The notes: generated from the letters alone by a model not told the origin. Positions 42,511 to 54,014 are shown, numbered from the stretch's first letter. The stretch: 64,000 nucleotides of DNA from Haematobia irritans (GCF_050003625.1 NC_134399.1:225116975-225180974); one strand, 5' to 3'. Numbers and translations are program-made.

Positions 42511-42688
42511 GTTTAACTACGGACTTTTTTCTGTGTATAGCACGCATAACAATGGAGTTATTGGGGATGTGAGTTCGGTGAACATTTTATTTCGTGTGAT
42601 TTCACGAAAATAAAATTCACGCATTGGAAGACAATACACCCAGAAAAAAGTGCCTTCGAAACTAAAGGAAAAATTTTTCATCAACATA

Positions 42689-43993
42689 AAGGGTGATTTG
42701 TTAAGAGCTTGATAACTTTTAAAAAAAAAAAACGCATAAAATTTGCAAAATCTCATCGGTTCTTTATTTGAAACGTTAGATTGGTCCATGACATTTACTT
42801 TTTGAAGATAATTTCATTTAAATGTTGACCGCGGCTGCGTCTTAGGTGGTCCATTCGGAAAGTCCAATTTTGGGCAACTTTTTCGAGCATTTCGGCCGGA
42901 ATAGCCCGAATTTCTTCGGAAATGTTGTCTTCCAAAGCTGGAATAGTTGCTGGCTTATTTCTGTAGACTTTAGACTTGACGTAGCCCCACAAAAAATAGT
43001 CTAAAGGCGTCAAATCGCATGATCTTGGTGGCCAACTTACCGGTCCATTTCTTGAGATGAATTGTTCTCCGAAGTTTTCCCTCAAAATGGCCATAGAATC
43101 GCGAGCTGTGTGGCATGTAGCGCCATCTTGTTGAAACCACATGTCAACCAAGTTCAGTTCTTCCATTTTTGGCAACAAAAAGTTTGTTAGCATCGAACGA
43201 TAGCGATCGCCATTCACCGTAACGTTGCGTCCAACAGCATCTTTGAAAAAATACGGTCCAATGATTCCACCAGCGTACAGACCACACCAAACAGTGCATT
43301 TTTCGGGATGCATGGGCAGTTCTTGAACGGCTTCTGGTTCCTCTTCACTCCAAATGCGGCAATTTTGCTTATTTACGTAGCCATTCAACCAGAAATGAGC
43401 CTCATCGCTGAACAAAATTTGTCGATAAAAAAGCGGATTTTCTGCCAACTTTTCTAGGGCCCATTCACTGAAAATTCGACGTTGTGGCAGATCGTTCGGC
43501 TTCAGTTCTTGCACGAGCTGTATTTTATACGGTTTTACACCAAGATCTTTGCGTAAAATCTTCCATGTGGTCGAATAACACAAACCCAATTGCTGCGAAC
43601 GGCGACGAATCGACATTTCACGGTCTTCAGCAACACTCTCAGAAACAGACGCAATATTCTCTTCTGTACGCACTGTACGCATTCGTGTGGTTGGTTTAAT
43701 GTCCAATAAAGTAAACTGAGTGCGAAACTTGGTCACAATCGCATTAATTGTTTGCTCACTTGGTCGATTATGTAGACCATAAATCGGACGTAAAGCGCGA
43801 AACACATTTCGAACCGAACACTGATTTTGGTAATAAAATTCAATGATTTGCAAGCGTTGCTCGTTAGTAAGTCTATTCATGATGAAATGTCAAAGCATAC
43901 TGAGCATCTTTCTCTTTGACACTATGTCTGAAATCCCACGTGATCTGTCAAATACTAATGCATGAAAATCCTAACCTCAAAAGAATCACCCTT
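42689..43993 (-). mobile_element. Intact DD41D mariner element
   Basis: It starts and ends with AAGGGTGATT in inverted orientation, the similarity extending weakly inward, and is flanked by TA (42687-42688 and 43994-43995). The single ORF fills 83 percent of the 1,305 bp, leaving about 113 bp before the start codon and 106 bp after the stop. It sits inside element K. Everything needed for an autonomous mariner appears present. Confidence 0.92.
42795..43880 (-). CDS. Mariner transposase, DD41D type
   Basis: This 361-codon uninterrupted ORF encodes a cut-and-paste transposase of the IS630/Tc1/mariner superfamily. The N-terminal part (about 1-120) should form the two helix-turn-helix DNA-binding units; LTNEQRLQIIEFYYQNQ begins the first. 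The catalytic RNase-H-like part shows D159 in FSDEAHFWL, D252 in WFQQDGATCH and D294 in CDLTPLDYFLWG, with 41 residues between the last two. Classic mariners have 34 (DD34D) with 'SPDLAPSDYHLF'; a 41-residue spacing is known for the DD41D group (rosa-like), and I infer membership from spacing alone. VQELKPNDLPQRR replaces the WVPHEL-type linker. The start codon chosen is the first in frame. No frameshift or stop is seen and all three catalytic residues are kept, so the gene could be active. Length is typical of mariners (about 340-370). Confidence 0.95.
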   Translation of the reverse strand: MNRLTNEQRLQIIEFYYQNQCSVRNVFRALRPIYGLHNRPSEQTINAIVTKFRTQFTLLDIKPTTRMRTVRTEENIASVSESVAEDREMSIRRRSQQLGLCYSTTWKILRKDLGVKPYKIQLVQELKPNDLPQRRIFSEWALEKLAENPLFYRQILFSDEAHFWLNGYVNKQNCRIWSEEEPEAVQELPMHPEKCTVWCGLYAGGIIGPYFFKDAVGRNVTVNGDRYRSMLTNFLLPKMEELNLVDMWFQQDGATCHTARDSMAILRENFGEQFISRNGPVSWPPRSCDLTPLDYFLWGYVKSKVYRNKPATIPALEDNISEEIRAIPAEMLEKVAQNWTFRMDHLRRSRGQHLNEIIFKK

Positions 43994-44673
43994 TAGTTTA
44001 TCCATTTTATTTCCATTAAGGTAAATTTTTGTGAGAAATAATAAAATTTACTCGTTTCAGTAAAAAAATCCTAAACTGTAAGCAGTTAGGAATAGTTCAT
44101 TAACTAGAATAAGGCATGGAATTTTACTCATACTATTTTCTTCGCTGGGTATAAGAATTTACTACTGAAAAAGAAAATTTTATTCACCGATAACAAAGCA
44201 TTCGTAAAAATAAACAAAACCCGAACTAAAACCAAGTTTCCTCAAAATTAGTAAAATTTCTTATAAAATGATAATTGCGACTTCCTTTATAATAGAAAGT
44301 TTTTCATACATACGAACAACACTTGGCATAGAAAAATATTTTAGTTCATTCGTACTAAGAAGTATGCAATCCTTTCAAAACTTAAGGAAACAAACTCGTT
44401 AGAATATAGGAAATTTTCTTATATTTCTATTGTCTACCTGTAATCGATACCTGTCATCGTAATCGATGCGTTTGCGCGTGGGAGTAATCGATATGTTTGC
44501 GCGTGGGTTGTTTTTTTAGTTGAAATCGCGTTGTTGTGGTATACGGAGAGATTGTTAAAAAATAATATGGTAAAATAATATAATAAATAGCAAATAAAAT
44601 ATATACAATATTTGTTATTTTAAATTAGTGAGAAACTTTTTCGTTTTTTGAAAATAAATCTATCAATGTCGTG

Positions 44674-44828
44674 ATGGTGTATAAAGGAAGAAAACAGCAG
44701 CAGAATAACAACCCTTTCATTTGTCTTCATTTTGGAATCTTCAAATATCAGGTAATATTCAGTGACGCTAACCTTTTGTAACAAAAATGTTTTATCATTT
44801 TTTATATTTGTAGATATTGAAATTGTAA
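44674..44828 (+). CDS. Possible two-exon small ORF in K (30 aa)
   Basis: ATG at 44674 opens 26 codons (MVYKGRKQQQNNNPFICLHF, then GIFKYQ) ending CAG|GTAATA. A 62-nt GT-AG intron (44752-44813), with a branch-like GCTAAC and TTTTTATATTTGTAG acceptor, is the size of a typical fly short intron. Exon 2 adds ILKL and stops at 44826-44828. AATAAA-type words follow within 200 bp. I recognise no family; it could be chance or the preserved 5' end of a lost transposase gene. Confidence 0.25.
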
Positions 44829-45383
44829 AAGGAGGACAAAATCGTTAGGAAGCAACTTATTAAAAGTGAAAAGTACAAGAAGAAGATGAAAAAGTGCGTT
44901 TTACAGTTGATAATATCACATGGAAATTGGAAATAGTGGAATAATAAACTAATATTTCAAGGACAGTCGATGCTGTTGATTCTTAATAAATATATTCAAT
45001 ATATTAATAAAACATGTCTTTTATTGAAGATAAAATTGCTTATATAAATAAATAAAATTGTGTTTAAAAACGAAGGCAAGCAGTTCTAATTATGAAGTAA
45101 AAGTTTTACCACAAATATGTAAGATTTGTCCAAATGAATGAAAAAATTTCAATAAAATCATTCCATATATGAATTCAAATAAGTTAAATTTATTCATTCT
45201 GTAGTATAGTGGTACATAAATATAGGAAAATGTTAACTAATATATGGAATGCATTCGACCTAATTTCTACGAAAATCACATCGTTCAAACAAATAAAAAT
45301 GTCTTTGGCGCTATACGAAGTTCAACTTTCTTCACAATGAGTTCATTTTAACTTAAAGAAGTGGTCACTTTTTTCTGGGTGTA

Positions 45384-46329
45384 TTGAGGCATTTGATCGT
45401 GAGATACCGGACAAAAATTTGGAAGGAGTATGCCACAAAATTTTCATTTTTTTCCCCTATATTTCTTAAAAATCAAACTTTATATGGATAAAAGTAGATT
45501 AGCTGAAATTATAATTTTCAATTTAATAACGTATTATGGGACTCGCTTTATCATAGGATATGCACAGTGTTATGGACAAACACTATTTACATACATATTG
45601 TACATATATAACTGTTTGTCAATATGACAATCTCTTTATGAAAATAAACACAAATTGATATAAATGAAAATAGTTGCACAAACACACTGACGCTTTGTCG
45701 GCAAGCCACACAACAAAGAAACAAAACAAAAAACAGTAGCCACAAATGACCAAGAATTTTTTTCCACATTCGCATAATTTTATGTTGACGCAACATTTTT
45801 AATGAAAACAATCAAAGAAAATATTTAACAACAACAACAAAAACTTATGTGCCATGAATAGAGAAAGAAATTAATCAACATCACAAAAACTTATGGTTAA
45901 GTTATAAAAACGGACAACGAGAAAACATTCATTACAATAAATGCATTTATAAATATGCTTCTGTAAGGATAAACCAATATACATACACACAAACAGCCAT
46001 ACACATACGCATACATAATAATTTGTTATAGGACATCCTGATGATTAATGCACGAGTGCAGAATAAATTGACCACTATTGACGAGTTGTTATTAATATTC
46101 AAAAAGCTGGAATAATCCGTTTCACTATAAAAGGGTTGCCAAAAAATATGGAGTATTGATTTGAATAAGGAAGAAAAAACTTAAGAATTTTCCACATTCA
46201 AAAAAAAGTGCGCTAATGTCAACTTAAATTTATTTCAGTTAATGGAAAATTGTTGATTTTAGTTATAATAAATTTATTTATTAATTGAAGAAAATTTGAA
46301 ATTTTCTTCAATTTGAAAAAAAAGTATTA
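45384..46329. other. Unique DNA
   Basis: No repeat family recognised. CA-rich and CATA-rich simple sequence occurs near 45980-46015. Short frames are featureless. Confidence 0.45.
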
Positions 46330-46426
46330 ACTGAATTTTGATAGAAATAAAAATTTGAAAAAATTTTCTATAGAAATAAAATTTTGACAATATTTTCTAT
46401 AGAAATAAAATTTTCGTGTTTTGTTT
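46330..46426 (-). repeat. Short 29-bp minisatellite block
   Basis: About three units of ATTTTCTATAGAAATAAAAT and TTTGA in minus orientation lie just before A4, as elsewhere near or in family A copies. Confidence 0.7.
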
Positions 46427-48742
46427 TTATACCCTCCACCATAGGATGGGGGGTATATTAACTTTGTCACTCCTTTTGTAACACATCGAAATATTGCTCT
46501 AAGACACCATAAAGTATATATATTCTGGGTCGTGGTGAAATTCTGAGTCGATCTGAGCATGTCCGTCCGTCTGTTGAAATCACGCTAACTTCCGAACGAA
46601 ACAAGCTATCGACTTGAAACTAGGCACAAGTAGTTGTTATTGATGTAGGTCGTATGGTATTGCAAATGGGCCATATCGGTCCACTTTTACGTATAGCCCC
46701 CATATAAACGGACCCCCAAATTTGGCTTGCGATTGCTCTAAGAGAAGCAAATTTCATCCGATCCGGCTGAAATTTGGTACATGGTGTTAGCATATGGTCT
46801 CTAACAACCATGCAAAAATTGGTCCACATCGGTCCATAATTATATATAGCCCCCATATAAACCGATCCCCCGATTTGGCTTGCGGAGCCTCTAAGAGAAG
46901 CAAATTTCATCCGACCCGGCTGAAATTTGGTACATGATGTTGGTATATACTCTCTAATGACCATGCAAAAATTGGTCCACATCGGTCCATAATTATATAT
47001 AGCCCCCATATAAGCCGATCCCCAGATTTGACCTCCGGAGCCTCTTAGAGGAGCAAAATTCATCCGATCCGGTTGAAATTTGAAACGTGGTGGTAGTATG
47101 TGGTCTCCAACAAACACACAAGAATTGGTCCATATCGGTTCATAATTATATATAGGCCCCATATAAACCGTTCCTCAGATTTGATCTCCGGACCCTCTAA
47201 GAGGAGCAAAATTCATCCGATCCGGTTGAAATTTGCAACATGATGTTAGTATAAGGCCGCAAATAACCATGCCAAAATTGGTCCATATCGGTCTATAGTT
47301 ATATATAGGCGATCCCCAATCACACAAAAATTGGTCCTTATCGGTTCAAAATCATGGTTGCCCTCGAGCCAAAAATAATCTACCAAAATTTTGTTTTTAT
47401 AGAAATCATTGTCAAAATGTTATTTCTATAGAAAATTTTGTCAACATTTTATTTCTACACGCTCACAAAAACTCGCTTCTGTAACATATACTCCCAAACA
47501 TATTTTGCTTCAAGCATATACATTTTTGGCTATTGCCCAAACATTTATATGTTTGATCTCTTCCAATATATAATATGTTTTAAAGCATATTGGTCTAAAC
47601 AACATATGTTTGGGTAGTCAATTTCCAAACATTTTGTATTTTTGCATCCAAATTCAATAATGTTGTCTTCCAAAAAACAATATGTTATTATGTGAACATA
47701 TAATATGTTTGGAAGCATTTTGCACCCAAAAATATTATATGCTTAAAAAAATTCTCCCAAACAATATTGTGCTCAAAATTTTATTTATTTATTTATATAT
47801 TTACAATCATAATGAATTATGAAAATAAACAGGTAATATAGGTGCTAACAACATAGGTTTTCGACCTGAATGCTCAAAATTTTGTTTCTGCCCAATTGTA
47901 TATTCCCCCACATCTTTCTCACTTCCACGAGATTTTTTAGTTCTTAGCACCTTTTTCTGTAATACAAACATTGTAGAAGAAATTATTCAATTGTATGATT
48001 TTTTTATTTTAATTTTACCTTTTGCCGGACGGGGATTCGAACAGCGGACCACACAGTTTGTAAGGACCAAAGAAGTAGCTGATCAATTGCCCAAGGAAAA
48101 ATAAAATGTTAATTTTGTAATAACAAGCAACAACCACCAACTTAATTCAATATCGCTCCCTGTTAAATAGCGCTCCAAGCTACTAAACACATATATGTTT
48201 ATAGGCTATTTCTAAATTAATATATGTTTGCATCCAAACATATTATATTTACAAACATTTTATGTCCCAAACATAATATGTTCTAACATATTAACATATA
48301 TGTCCCAAACATGTTATGCTAGTTTATGAACATTATATGCTTGCACTCAAAAATATTGTGTTTAAAAATGTGTGTTCCAAACATATAATGTTTATAGCCA
48401 AACATATGAAAAACAGTCTTTTTCATCCGTGTATAGAACATTTTGTCAAAAGTTTATCTCTATAGAAATATTTTTCCAAAAATGTTGTCAAAATTTTATT
48501 TATTTAAACTTAATTATATACGTATTTAATCGGCCTTTTTAGTTTAATATATACCACGTATGGACTATGTGGTATATATTACGGTGTTAGGAAGTTTTAA
48601 GATACCTTGCCATCGGCAAGTGTTACCGCAACCCAAGTAATTCGATTGTGGATGACAGTCTTCAGTAGAAGTTTCTACGCAATCCATGGTGGAGGGTACA
48701 TAAGCTTCGGCCTGGCCGAACTTACGGCCGTATATACTTGTT
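46427..48742 (+). mobile_element. Family A element, copy A4, complete, with nested E1
   Basis: It starts in a T run with TATACCCTCCACCATAGGAT and the hairpin partner GGGGGGTATA, has a short GTCCGTCCGTCTG, four array units at a 153-bp step (GGTCCACATC at 46821; GGTCCAC at 46974), a little 29-bp repeat, and the 3' end TTCGGCCTGGCCGAAC...ACTTGTT. Element E1 interrupts the 29-bp repeat at 47458-48431. Confidence 0.8.
47458..48431 (-). mobile_element. Family E element, copy E1 (TA-flanked)
   Basis: Ends are CACGCTCACAAAAACTCGCT (left) and, reversed from the right, CACGGATGAAAAAGACTG; TA flanks at 47456-47457 and 48432-48433. The target is TTCTATAGAA of the 29-bp repeat, which reads through on both sides. 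AAACATATAATATGTTT-type palindromes fill both ends. The core has a tRNA-like segment with GGATTCGAACAGCGGACC (B box on the minus strand) and a TTACAATCATAATGAATTAT phrase shared with the DNA at 14380. Confidence 0.85.
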
Positions 48743-48908
48743 TATTGTTGGTTTGTACTGCAACCATATTTGTTGTTTTGATCTCAGCTTTAAAATCATA
48801 GTGTTGACTAAACTACAAGAGTAGCTTAACCAACAGAGGAAAAGAATGTTTGTCAAATTTGTTTGGGCAAAGCCCTAATAGAAATAAAATTTTGACAATA
48901 GTTAGGTT
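48743..48908. other. Short unassigned spacer
   Basis: This contains a single 29-bp-repeat-like phrase (AATAAAATTTTGACAATA) and the left copy of the hAT-2 target duplication GTTAGGTT at 48901-48908. Confidence 0.5.
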
Positions 48909-49185
48909 CAGCGTACGAAAACAAACAAAACAAAACGTTTCCAATTGTTTCGTTTCGTACAATCCACATGTCCAAAACGAAACAAAACGAAAACCTGACA
49001 TAACGGCACTTGCCTTTCGTTTTGTATTGTTTTTGTTCGTGAGTGGAAACCAAACCTAAACTGAAAAGTACTGTGGTGCTTAGTAAAATATAGGAAACAA
49101 AACGGTACACATTAAATGCAAACGTTTCGCAAACGTTTGCTCATTCGTTAAGTCCTTACAAGAAGACAAATCTTGAATTTTATTT

Positions 49186-50088
49186 TTATACCCCTCACCA
49201 CTACTGTGGCATAGGGTATAATAAGTTTGTGCATTTGTATGTAACGCTTTGGTAACGATTGGTCTCAGAAAAGTCTGAAACCAATCGTTTAGTATACCGA
49301 TCGTCTTAGAATGAAATTCTGAGTCGATTTAGCGATGTCCGTCTGTATATCCGTCCGTCTGACTGTATATGTAATTTTGTGTGCAAAGTACAGCTCGCAA
49401 TTTAAGTCGGGTCGTTCTCAAATTTGGCACAGAATTTCACTTTGGCTCAAAAACAATCGCTATTGATTTTGAAAAAAAATCGGTTCATATTTAGATATAG
49501 CTCCCATATATATCTTTCGTCCGATTTGCACTTATGTAGCATCAAAAGCCAGAGTCTTGCCCTGATTTGCTTCAAATTTTACACAGAGCGTACGGTTAAT
49601 AGTTCCGATTTAGATATAGCTCCCATATATATCTTTCGCCCGATATGGACTTATATGGCCCCAGAAGTCAAAATGTTATTCTAATTTGCTTGAAATGTTG
49701 CACTAGGAATACAATTAGTAGTGTAGTCAAGTGTGGTAAATTTTACTTAAATCGGTTCAGATTTAGATATAACTCCCATATATAGAATTCGCCCAATTTG
49801 AATTAGTATGGCTACAGAGGCAAAAGTTTTACTCTGATTTACGTGAAATTTTGCAGAGGGAGTAAAATTAACATTCTAACTACGCTTGCTAAGTTTTGTT
49901 TAAGTCGGTTCAGATTTTGATATATCTCCCGAATATATCTTTCGACCGATTTAGACGTTTTACCCCTATTTACTTGAAACTTTGCATAGGGAGTAGAATT
50001 AAGGTTCTGGATATGTATGCTTATTTTGGTTGAAATCGGTTCAGATTTTGATGTAGCTCCATACATGATTTTGATATAGCTCCCGTAC
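49186..50088 (+). mobile_element. Family B element, copy B4, 3'-truncated
   Basis: It starts TATACCCCTCACCACTACTG with the partner CATAGGGTATA, then GTCCGTCTG near 49337 and several array units (GATATAGCTCCCATATATA). It ends at about 50088 without the ACTTGTT tail. It is inserted in the former coding region of hAT-2. Confidence 0.7.
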
Positions 50089-50089
50089 A

Positions 50090-50272
50090 TGTAACTTTTA
50101 AAGAATTTCTGTTCACATTCTTATCAGGGTGCGTATTTTTAAGATGACGCTCCAAATTACCGACATGCCCACATAAAGTTTTATGGCAGTCTTCATTGTT
50201 ACATTTAAATGTTTTATTTTGATTGTCATACTCAAATAGTTGTCGTAATATATCATTTTTTGGACGCGGCAT
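50090..50272 (-). CDS. BED zinc-finger N-terminus of a hAT transposase (truncated)
   Basis: The frame starts MPRPKNDILRQLFEYDNQNK and contains FKCNNEDCHKTL...GNLERHLKNTH. C24, C29, H43 and H48 fit a BED-type zinc finger (C-x4-C, then H-x4-H), the DNA-binding module at the front of many hAT transposases. After about 60 codons the protein runs into family B sequence, adding 20 or so unrelated residues before a stop at 50021-50023. No RNase H, insertion or dimerisation domain remains. The finger itself is undamaged, so a short DNA-binding peptide is conceivable. Confidence 0.6.
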
Positions 50273-50573
50273 GATCGTACGAAGACACGGAGTACACTGA
50301 TTTCACGTATTGGTTATGTCCCGCTGTTGTCATCGTTTCGCTCAGCAAACGTTTGCAAACGTTTTATTGCCGTTTCGTTACCGAACGAAACAACAAAACG
50401 ACACATATCCAAAGAGCATTAAAGCAATCGTTCCGTTTCGTCTCTTTTGCTTTTGAAATATTTGTTGTTTTGTTTGTGACTACGTACAAAACGATTGACG
50501 AAAATTGAAAAGTTTGTGACTTTAAATGATACGTACCTCAATCGTTTCGTTTGTTTTCGTACACTGGTTAGGT

Positions 50574-50606
50574 TAGGTTGGTTAGGTGGCAGCCCGATGT
50601 ATCATT
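50574..50606 (-). mobile_element. SINE tail scrap
   Basis: GGTTAGGTGGCAGCCCGATG plus TATCA matches the tail of the SINE at 23840. The hAT-2 target duplication overlaps the GGTTAGGTT-like SINE terminus, so hAT-2 may have landed in or beside an old SINE. Confidence 0.6.
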
Positions 50607-50659
50607 AATTTTTCATTAATTTTAAATAATTTTTCAGAACTTTTATAGCCAATTTCATC

Positions 50660-52276
50660 TTAGTCAAATAAAATTTCCATGCAGGAATTGGTTCATATCA
50701 GTACATAATTATACATAGCCCCCATATAAACTCATCCCCAAATTTGACCTCCGGTGCATTTTGGAGAAGTAAAATTCATCCGATATGGTTGAAATTTGGT
50801 ACGTGGTGGTAGTATATGATATTTAACAACCATGCCAAAAGTGGTTATATACACGGATGAAAAAGACTGTTTTTCATATGTTTGGCTATAAACATTATAT
50901 GTTTGGAAAACAAATTTTTAAACACAATATTTTTGAGTGCACGCATATAATGTTCATAAACTAGCATAACATGTTTGGGACATATATGTTAATATGTTAG
51001 AACATATTATGTTTGAGACATAAAATGTTTTTAAATATAATATGCTTGGATGCAAACATATATTAATTTAGAAATATCCTATAAACATATATGTGTTTAG
51101 TAGCCTGGAGCGCTATTTAACAGGGAGCGATATTGAATTAAGTTGGTGGTTGTTGCTTGTTATTACAAAATTAACATTTTATTTTTCTTTGGGCAATTGA
51201 TCAGCTTCTTCTTTGATCCTTACAAACTGTGTGGTCCGCTGTTCGAATCCCCGTCCGGCAAAAGGTAAAATTAAAATAAAAAAATCATACAATTGAATAA
51301 TTTCTTCTACAATGTTTGTATTACAGAAAAAGGTGCTAAGAACTAAAAAATCTCGTGGAAGTGAGAAAGATGTGGGGGAATATACAATTGGGCAGAAACA
51401 AAATTTTGAGCATTCAGGTCGAAAACCTATGTTGTTAGCACCTATATTACCTGTTTATATTCATAATTCATTATGATTATAAATATATAATATATGATTA
51501 TAAATATATGATTATAAATATATTTTGAGCACAATATTGTTTGGGAGAATTTTTTTAAGCATAGAAGACAACATTATTGAATTTGGATGAAAAAATACAA
51601 AATGTTTGGAAATTGACTACCCAAACATATATTGTTTAGACCAATATGCTTTCAAACATATTATATATTGGAAGAGATCAAACATATAAATGTTTGGGCA
51701 ATAGCCAAAAATGTATATGCTTGAAGCAAAATATGTTTGGGAGTATATGTTACAGAAGCGATTTTTTGTGAGCGTGTATAGCCCCATATAAACCAATCCA
51801 GAGATTTGGTTTTGTAGCCTCTTGGAGGAGCAAATTTCATCCGAGTCAATTGAAATTTGGTACATTGTGCTAGTATATGGACGTTAACAACCATGCCTAA
51901 CTAGGTCCATATCGGTCTATATGGCCTTCAGATAAATCGATCCCCAATCACACAAAAATTGGTCCATATCAAGTTCATAATTCTATATAGCCCCCATATA
52001 AGCGACCCCCATATTTCAATTCTGGCTCTCTACGTACCGTGCAAAAGTCCATGTCGATTCGTAATTATTTGTAGACTTACCTATACATAACTTTTTTGTC
52101 TAATATATACGACGTATGGCCTAACTCACAATTTAGAAAATTTAAGAAGTTTTAAGATACCACAACCCAAGTAATTCGATCCTGGATGACAGTCTTTCGT
52201 AGAAGTTTCTACGCAATCCATGGTGGAGGGTACATAAGATTCGGCCTGGCCGAACTTACGGCCTTATATACTTGTT
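50660..52276 (+). mobile_element. Family A element, copy A5, 5'-truncated, with nested E2
   Basis: Array units (ATAGCCCCCATATAAACTCA, GACCTCCGG) lead to E2 at 50852, then continue at 51779 (TAGCCCCATATAAACC) and end with TTCGGCCTGGCCGAAC and CTTGTT near 52276. The 5' hairpin and GTCY run are missing. Confidence 0.75.
50852..51776 (+). mobile_element. Family E element, copy E2
   Basis: It starts CACGGATGAAAAAGACTG and ends GTGAGCGTG, with TA at 50850-50851 and 51777-51778. It is collinear with E1 and E3 apart from small losses (925 bp; part of the AACATA region near 51555 is deleted and an ATGATTATAAATATAT run is expanded near 51480). The tRNA-like GTTCGAATCCCCGTCCGGC is at about 51242. Confidence 0.85.
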
Positions 52277-54014
52277 AATACATTATAACGCTTGTCTGGA
52301 ACGTTTGCCATCAAAATATTTTCAAAAATTCGCAATTTTTCTAGAAAGGATTTAACATTTTTTTCGATTTAAATAATTTATATCATTTTATAAATTCTTA
52401 ATAAGTGTTTAACCTATTTGAAACAAATAAATATAAATTTCCCATTAAAAATATGAAAAAAGCGAGTTATAAAAAAATTGACTCAAATAAACTTCCTGTG
52501 CAGTTAATTTTTTTTTTTTAAAGTTCTTTTAAATTTATGCCTGGAGAAGAACTTCCAAATTTTTTTGCTGGGAATTGAATTGGGTCAATTAGTTTTGTAA
52601 CAATTTGTTGTATAGCTAATTGAACAATTAAACCTTATTTAGGGGTTCTAGCACTCAAACACAATTCCAAATCATTGAAGACCACAATAAATTCAATAAA
52701 CTTCAATAACCATGGGGAACACCAGGTGAATTAAACAAAGCTCCTGTTGGCACCCATTCAAGAATGAAATACACCTTCGATTCGATTATGAACTTATAAT
52801 GAACTAAATCGTTCTTTTGTTGAGAATATAAATAAACCGAAATACACCTTTTGTTGGGTTATACAGCACAAAAAAAAACGAATTGCCTTTCACATCTGTA
52901 TCCTGTTGCACGCATTAAATAAGCAAGCGAAATATCAAAACACGCACCACGCACCGGAACACTGTGTGGTTACACCCAACGATTGATTGAAGCCCATAGG
53001 CGGTTTAGCCCATAGGCGGGGATGATTTCGAAAAGAATTTCAAATAAATGCGATTCTACAATTCATGATTTGAATTCGTTTATCGCACACACCGACCTAC
53101 TATATAAATGCCGTTTTATATTTTTATTTAATTATTAAAATCAATTGAATTGTCAACGTTACCAAATTCATTTGTGAACAAATGGGTAAAAAGGATCCAT
53201 GCCTACGCAATGTGGCCAACTGAAGGGAAAGGTCGGCATTGATATCCTTTTAGGCTGTAATAGTTAGTACTGATGTTGATGGTGGCATTTGTCGTCAGTG
53301 GAAAACTATTTAAAATTCCTAACATGCAACACAGAACGACTGTTAAAAATGTGGCTTGGCCCCACCAAAATGCCCTGGCCACAAAAAAGATTGGGCTGAG
53401 TGAAAAAAGGACGACTACTTCTATAATGTCATGGAAATAACAGATTAATTTTAAATCCCTCCATAAACGGGTATAATGACGATACAATTACAATAAACAA
53501 AAACAACAACAACAATGCCTATGGCAGGGACAACAAAAACCAAATGGCTTTGTTAGCATTTGCAAAAGAGAGCCGTAATTTAAAGCTAACAACAATGAGT
53601 TGTTAATGTTTAAGGATGAAACAAAACGAAGAGTGAACAATTATTTCATTAAAAAAAAAAAAGAAAAATGTTATTAAATAATTTTCACATAATCACCCAC
53701 AAAACCTACAAATATGCAAAATAGACACAGACGAATATTTACACACACATACATACATCTCCCACGCCACGCACACACAATTAACCACTTCCATAAACAT
53801 AGATACTTGCTCGCAAGAGCATATTTTATTTTGAGGCCATAAATAAGAGGATAATCATAAATGAGTATCACACCACAGTATCCGGGTAAATTCATATAAC
53901 CCAAAGTAACAGATGTTTCCTTTGATGCGTCAATTAATTAGAATTAATATTTTCATGTCGTTGGATATTCGTTATCGAGTGGGTTAAAGGGTTGAAAGCG
54001 ATGTGTCCTTGGAA
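52277..54014. other. Unique DNA with a CA-rich patch
   Basis: Simple sequence includes CA/CATA repeats near 53740-53780 and A or T runs near 52510 and 53650. A 94-codon hydrophobic frame on the minus strand (53203-53487) has no family match known to me and no supporting signals. No repeat family recognised. Confidence 0.45.

Larger units (their letters stand above)
42637..45381 (+). mobile_element. Family K element (TA-flanked), carrying the intact mariner
   Basis: The left end CACCCAGAAAAAAGTGCC is matched by the right end reversed, CACCCAGAAAAAAGTGACC. TA lies outside at 42635-42636 and 45382-45383. The 1,305-bp mariner is inserted at 42689; without it K is about 1.4 kb. Inside are GTAAATTT/AAATTTAC-type palindromes and, at 44674-44828, a possible small spliced ORF with AATAAA signals downstream. 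No transposase of its own is visible. Confidence 0.75.
48909..50566 (-). mobile_element. hAT-type element 2, internally deleted, with nested B4
   Basis: The left end CAGCGTACGAAAACAAAC and the right end reversed CAGTGTACGAAAACAAAC form an 18-bp inverted repeat with one mismatch. The 8-bp GTTAGGTT is on both sides (48901-48908, 50567-50574). Sub-terminal words CGTTTCGTTT and AAACGTTTGC recur in both ends, as in hAT elements. Only the first 60 or so codons of a transposase-like protein survive; a truncated family B copy follows them directly. Confidence 0.88.

Noticed and set aside
46620..47162. 180-codon open frame on the minus strand
   Set aside because: Same cause: the family A array in A4. 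Similar frames at 5714-6037, 5990-6316, 15577-15987, 23567-23797, 41579-42359 and 57459-57824 were rejected for the same reason.
53203..53487. 94-codon hydrophobic minus-strand frame
   Set aside because: It looks like a membrane protein by composition, but there is no promoter, splice or homology support, and the DNA is T/A-rich, which gives hydrophobic frames by chance.
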